From contig JAJPKI010000161.1 of assembly GCA_021323835.1 (NCBI GenBank), positions 1 through 15,844 on the forward strand: 15,844 nucleotides of DNA, read 5' to 3'. The stretch comes from Verrucomicrobiota bacterium (GTDB lineage: Bacteria > Verrucomicrobiota > Verrucomicrobiia > Limisphaerales > UBA11358). Below are positions 14,105 to 15,844 of this stretch, in pieces. Position 1 is the stretch's first letter; each line of letters opens with the position of its first letter. The notes beneath the pieces were generated by a model. The model was not told the DNA's origin. It worked only from the letters and a program-made list of their open reading frames with translations, and made no database searches. Both the position numbers and the translations under genes were made by a program.

Positions 14105-14155
14105 TTTCGTCTAAAAATTCAGCGCGACGAAAATCTTTCGCTCGCGCGACGAAAT
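14105..14155. promoter_or_regulatory. Repeated GACGAAA words in the divergent CPBP/kinase region
   Basis: GCGCGACGAAA occurs at 14122-14132 and 14144-14154, exactly 22 bases apart (about two helical turns). The reverse complement of its core, TTTCGTC, occurs at 14105-14111, giving three oriented half-sites in 51 bases. Position in a 103-base divergent gap suggests an operator or tandem promoter elements. A T8 run lies near 14075, and TATTAAAAT next to the kinase start is promoter-like. Function is inferred. Confidence 0.3.
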
Positions 14156-14168
14156 TTTCTGTATTAAA

Positions 14169-15032
14169 ATGATTGAGATGGCCACTGGTTCACAGGCAGC
14201 ATTCGCGGAGGCGCAAATTCCAGAGCGTTTTGGCGACCGCTTTACGCTTCACGAACTTCTCAACAGCGGCGGCATGTCGGAAATCTGGCTCGTCACCGAT
14301 TCGCGCAATAAACCTTACGCGTTGCGCCGGCTGAAAAAGAATTTGAAATTCAACTGGCTGGCACGGCGGCGTTTCAATCGCGGCTGCGAAATTTTGTCGC
14401 AAATCAACGACAGCGATCACATCGTCGGCTACGTCGAGCATGGCAAACTGGAAGGCGTGCCTTACATGTTGATGGATTATGTCGAGGCGGAAAATTTGAA
14501 GGAGCTTTTTGCGCGCGGCGACCCGTTGCTGGCGGAAAATGCGGCGCAGATTTTGATTGATGCGGCGACGGGTTTGAACCACGTGCATGAGAGCGGTTAC
14601 ATGCATTTGGATTTCAAGCCGGAAAATATTTTGGTATCGCGCAACGGCACCGTGCGATTGATTGATTTTGACATGGCGCAGCCGCTGCCGGAAAAGCCGA
14701 AGAAATTTTCCAAGAACCCCGGCACGCCCGGTTACATGGCGCCGGAACAATTGCAGCGCCGGCCGATTGACGGGCGTGTGGACATTTTTGCATTTGGCGT
14801 GGCGGCGTATGAATTAATGACAAATCTCAAGCCGTTTCCGGGCGACACGCCCGCGGAAATTTTGGCTGCGCAATTGGAGCCGCACAATCCGACGCCGATT
14901 CGCGAGCACAATCCCGACATTCCCGCGCCGTTGGAAAAAATTATTTTGAAATGTCTCGCACGCGAGCCGGAGCGGCGTTATCCCTTCACGAGCGTGCTGC
15001 TGCGGGATTTGCAGGGCGTGCTTTACATTTAG
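14169..15032 (+). CDS. Hanks-type Ser/Thr protein kinase-like protein with altered motifs
   Basis: 287 residues, essentially one kinase domain with no membrane helix, so soluble. The glycine loop is LLNSGGMSEIW, keeping only the central GG of the bacterial LLGRGGMGEVY form. The VAIK position reads YALRR, so the ATP-anchoring Lys is Arg53. The helix C Glu is probably Glu74 (GCEIL). The catalytic loop is MHLDFKPEN: the Asp148, Lys150 and Asn153 are kept but HRD is HLD, a non-RD type. The DFG motif is DFD (Asp166, Phe167, Asp168). GTPGYMAPEQ (185-194) and VDIFAFG (204-210) are normal. It may therefore be a weak or unusual kinase or a scaffold; the retained Asp148 and Asp166 argue against a dead protein. 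Start ATG 14169 is used; ATG 14178 is also possible. It overlaps the convergent barrel gene by four bases. Confidence 0.9.
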   Translation: MIEMATGSQAAFAEAQIPERFGDRFTLHELLNSGGMSEIWLVTDSRNKPYALRRLKKNLKFNWLARRRFNRGCEILSQINDSDHIVGYVEHGKLEGVPYMLMDYVEAENLKELFARGDPLLAENAAQILIDAATGLNHVHESGYMHLDFKPENILVSRNGTVRLIDFDMAQPLPEKPKKFSKNPGTPGYMAPEQLQRRPIDGRVDIFAFGVAAYELMTNLKPFPGDTPAEILAAQLEPHNPTPIREHNPDIPAPLEKIILKCLAREPERRYPFTSVLLRDLQGVLYI

Positions 15033-15844
15033 AAACGGATGTCGAACGTGAGTCCTGCGCCGGTGTTCAAGTTGTGAAAACTTGTGGAGTTGGCGGTGGT
15101 TTTGTAATCGGAATTCTGCACCTGATAATCTACAAAAAGGCGCGCGGCAAAATTTTTGTTGAATTGGTAAATCAGCGTCGCGCCTAAATCGTTGAGCAAA
15201 TCGCTGCGTCCGCTTTCCCGCTTGGTAGTAATATCAGAATAGCCGGGGTAGTAAGTGTATTGAATTCGATAAAACGGCTGGACAATTAATTTAGGCGCGA
15301 CGAGATAGGCGAGCGAAAATGAAAAGGTGTTGTCGAGACGGTCGTTGGTGTTGCGTCCTTCAAGATTATTTGTCGCCGGCTCGGGCAAGGCGGGAATTTC
15401 GGTCGCATGATAGGCGATTTGATAACCTGCGATGAAAACGGTCTTGTCGTCGAGGATGAACATGCGACGAACGCCGGCTTCGGGTAAAAATTCGTGATAG
15501 ACTTCATTGTAACGCGCCTGGCTGAGCAACCGTGTATAATCCAATTCACCGTAAAATTGCCAGTCGTGAAGGGTAAATTTGCCGCCTGCGAACGCTGTTT
15601 GGGCGTCGAAATCAAGGCCGCTCAAATTATTGTCCTCGCCTAAATCGTAGTTGAACCATTGGCTGCGAAATCCGATTGTCGGCGCAAATTGTCCGGGGCC
15701 GAGCGGCGTTGCATCCGGCGCATACGCGGCTTGAATCGTGTTCACAAATAAAGTGGAACTTTGCTTTTGCGAGTCGGAAAGAAAAGCGTTTTTCGTGTAA
15801 AAAAATTGGCTGTCCGCAGTGACTTCGAACAAATTCCGGCGCGG
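15029..15844 (-). CDS. Outer-membrane beta-barrel protein, 5' end beyond the window
   Basis: The visible 272 codons are open to the right edge and carry no credible start (RRNLFEVTADSQFFYTKN is the first sequence seen). Alternating hydrophobic and polar strands rich in Tyr, Phe and Gln run through the protein, for example WQFYGELDYTRLL, KLIVQPFYRIQYTYYPGY, LGATLIYQFNKNFAARLFVD and a final GLTFDIRF. The last residue is Phe, the usual signal for insertion by the BAM complex. This fits an integral outer-membrane barrel of a Gram-negative cell. I cannot name a family or cargo. The segment NLEGRNTNDRLDNTFSFSLAY and the LDDKTVFIAGYQ loop suggest long outer loops. It ends four bases inside the convergent kinase-like gene. 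Confidence 0.8.
   Translation of the reverse strand, partial: PRRNLFEVTADSQFFYTKNAFLSDSQKQSSTLFVNTIQAAYAPDATPLGPGQFAPTIGFRSQWFNYDLGEDNNLSGLDFDAQTAFAGGKFTLHDWQFYGELDYTRLLSQARYNEVYHEFLPEAGVRRMFILDDKTVFIAGYQIAYHATEIPALPEPATNNLEGRNTNDRLDNTFSFSLAYLVAPKLIVQPFYRIQYTYYPGYSDITTKRESGRSDLLNDLGATLIYQFNKNFAARLFVDYQVQNSDYKTTANSTSFHNLNTGAGLTFDIRF

Noticed and set aside
15830..15832. TTG at 15832 as the start of the barrel protein
   Set aside because: The frame is open to the window edge and no signal peptide follows, so the true start is outside.
1..15844. CRISPR array, insertion sequence, prophage, tRNA or rRNA
   Set aside because: No spaced repeats, transposase or integrase motifs or RNA-gene signatures were seen, and nearly all bases are in recognised genes with short gaps.

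Overview
The window looks like chromosomal DNA of a Gram-negative bacterium, most probably a member of the Verrucomicrobiota. This is an inference from gene content, not from a marker gene. The clues are an ECF sigma factor followed by a one-pass FecR-domain protein, a pseudopilin with the FTLIELLVV N-terminus and an H-x(n)-D tail typical of Planctomycetes and Verrucomicrobia, a tagaturonate-epimerase-like enzyme, a stand-alone Ser/Thr-kinase-like protein, an outer-membrane barrel, and an almost complete absence of Shine-Dalgarno sequences. Genes are packed tightly, and the largest intergenic gap is about 103 bases. I see no RNA gene, insertion sequence, CRISPR array or phage gene.

Layout. 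Bases 1-2068 (minus): an aspartate-aminotransferase-type PLP enzyme followed by hemC (cut by the left edge). Bases 2111-5179 (plus): ECF sigma factor, FecR-domain membrane protein, a small unknown protein and a pseudopilin, probably one transcription unit. Bases 5180-6397 (minus): a short GspE/PilB-type secretion ATPase lacking the usual N-terminal domain. Bases 6496-8785 (plus): a HemX/CcsA-like membrane protein overlapping hemA (glutamyl-tRNA reductase) by four bases, then a small c-type cytochrome. Bases 8844-10127 (plus): a membrane-anchored protein with a probable NlpC/P60-like C-terminal domain. Bases 10203-11462 (plus): a tagaturonate-epimerase family enzyme. Bases 11463-14065 (minus): CPBP membrane protease, comF-like phosphoribosyltransferase and accD, an apparent operon. 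Bases 14169-15032 (plus): a kinase-like protein with several altered motifs. Bases 15029-15844 (minus): the C-terminal part of an outer-membrane beta-barrel protein that continues past the right edge.

Themes. Tetrapyrrole synthesis appears twice: hemC at the left, hemX-like plus hemA in the middle, with a haem-using cytochrome c directly downstream. A surface or secretion theme links the sigma/FecR/pseudopilin unit to the convergent GspE gene. All three convergent gene pairs meet at touching or overlapping stop codons.

There is no clearly new system here. The items most worth a second look are the kinase with R, HLD and DFD in place of K, HRD and DFG, the C-terminally short HemA next to a HemX-like protein, the putative papain-fold anchored protein, the sigma/FecR/small protein/pseudopilin unit, and a shared promoter-like 11-mer that argues for a later sigma-factor start.
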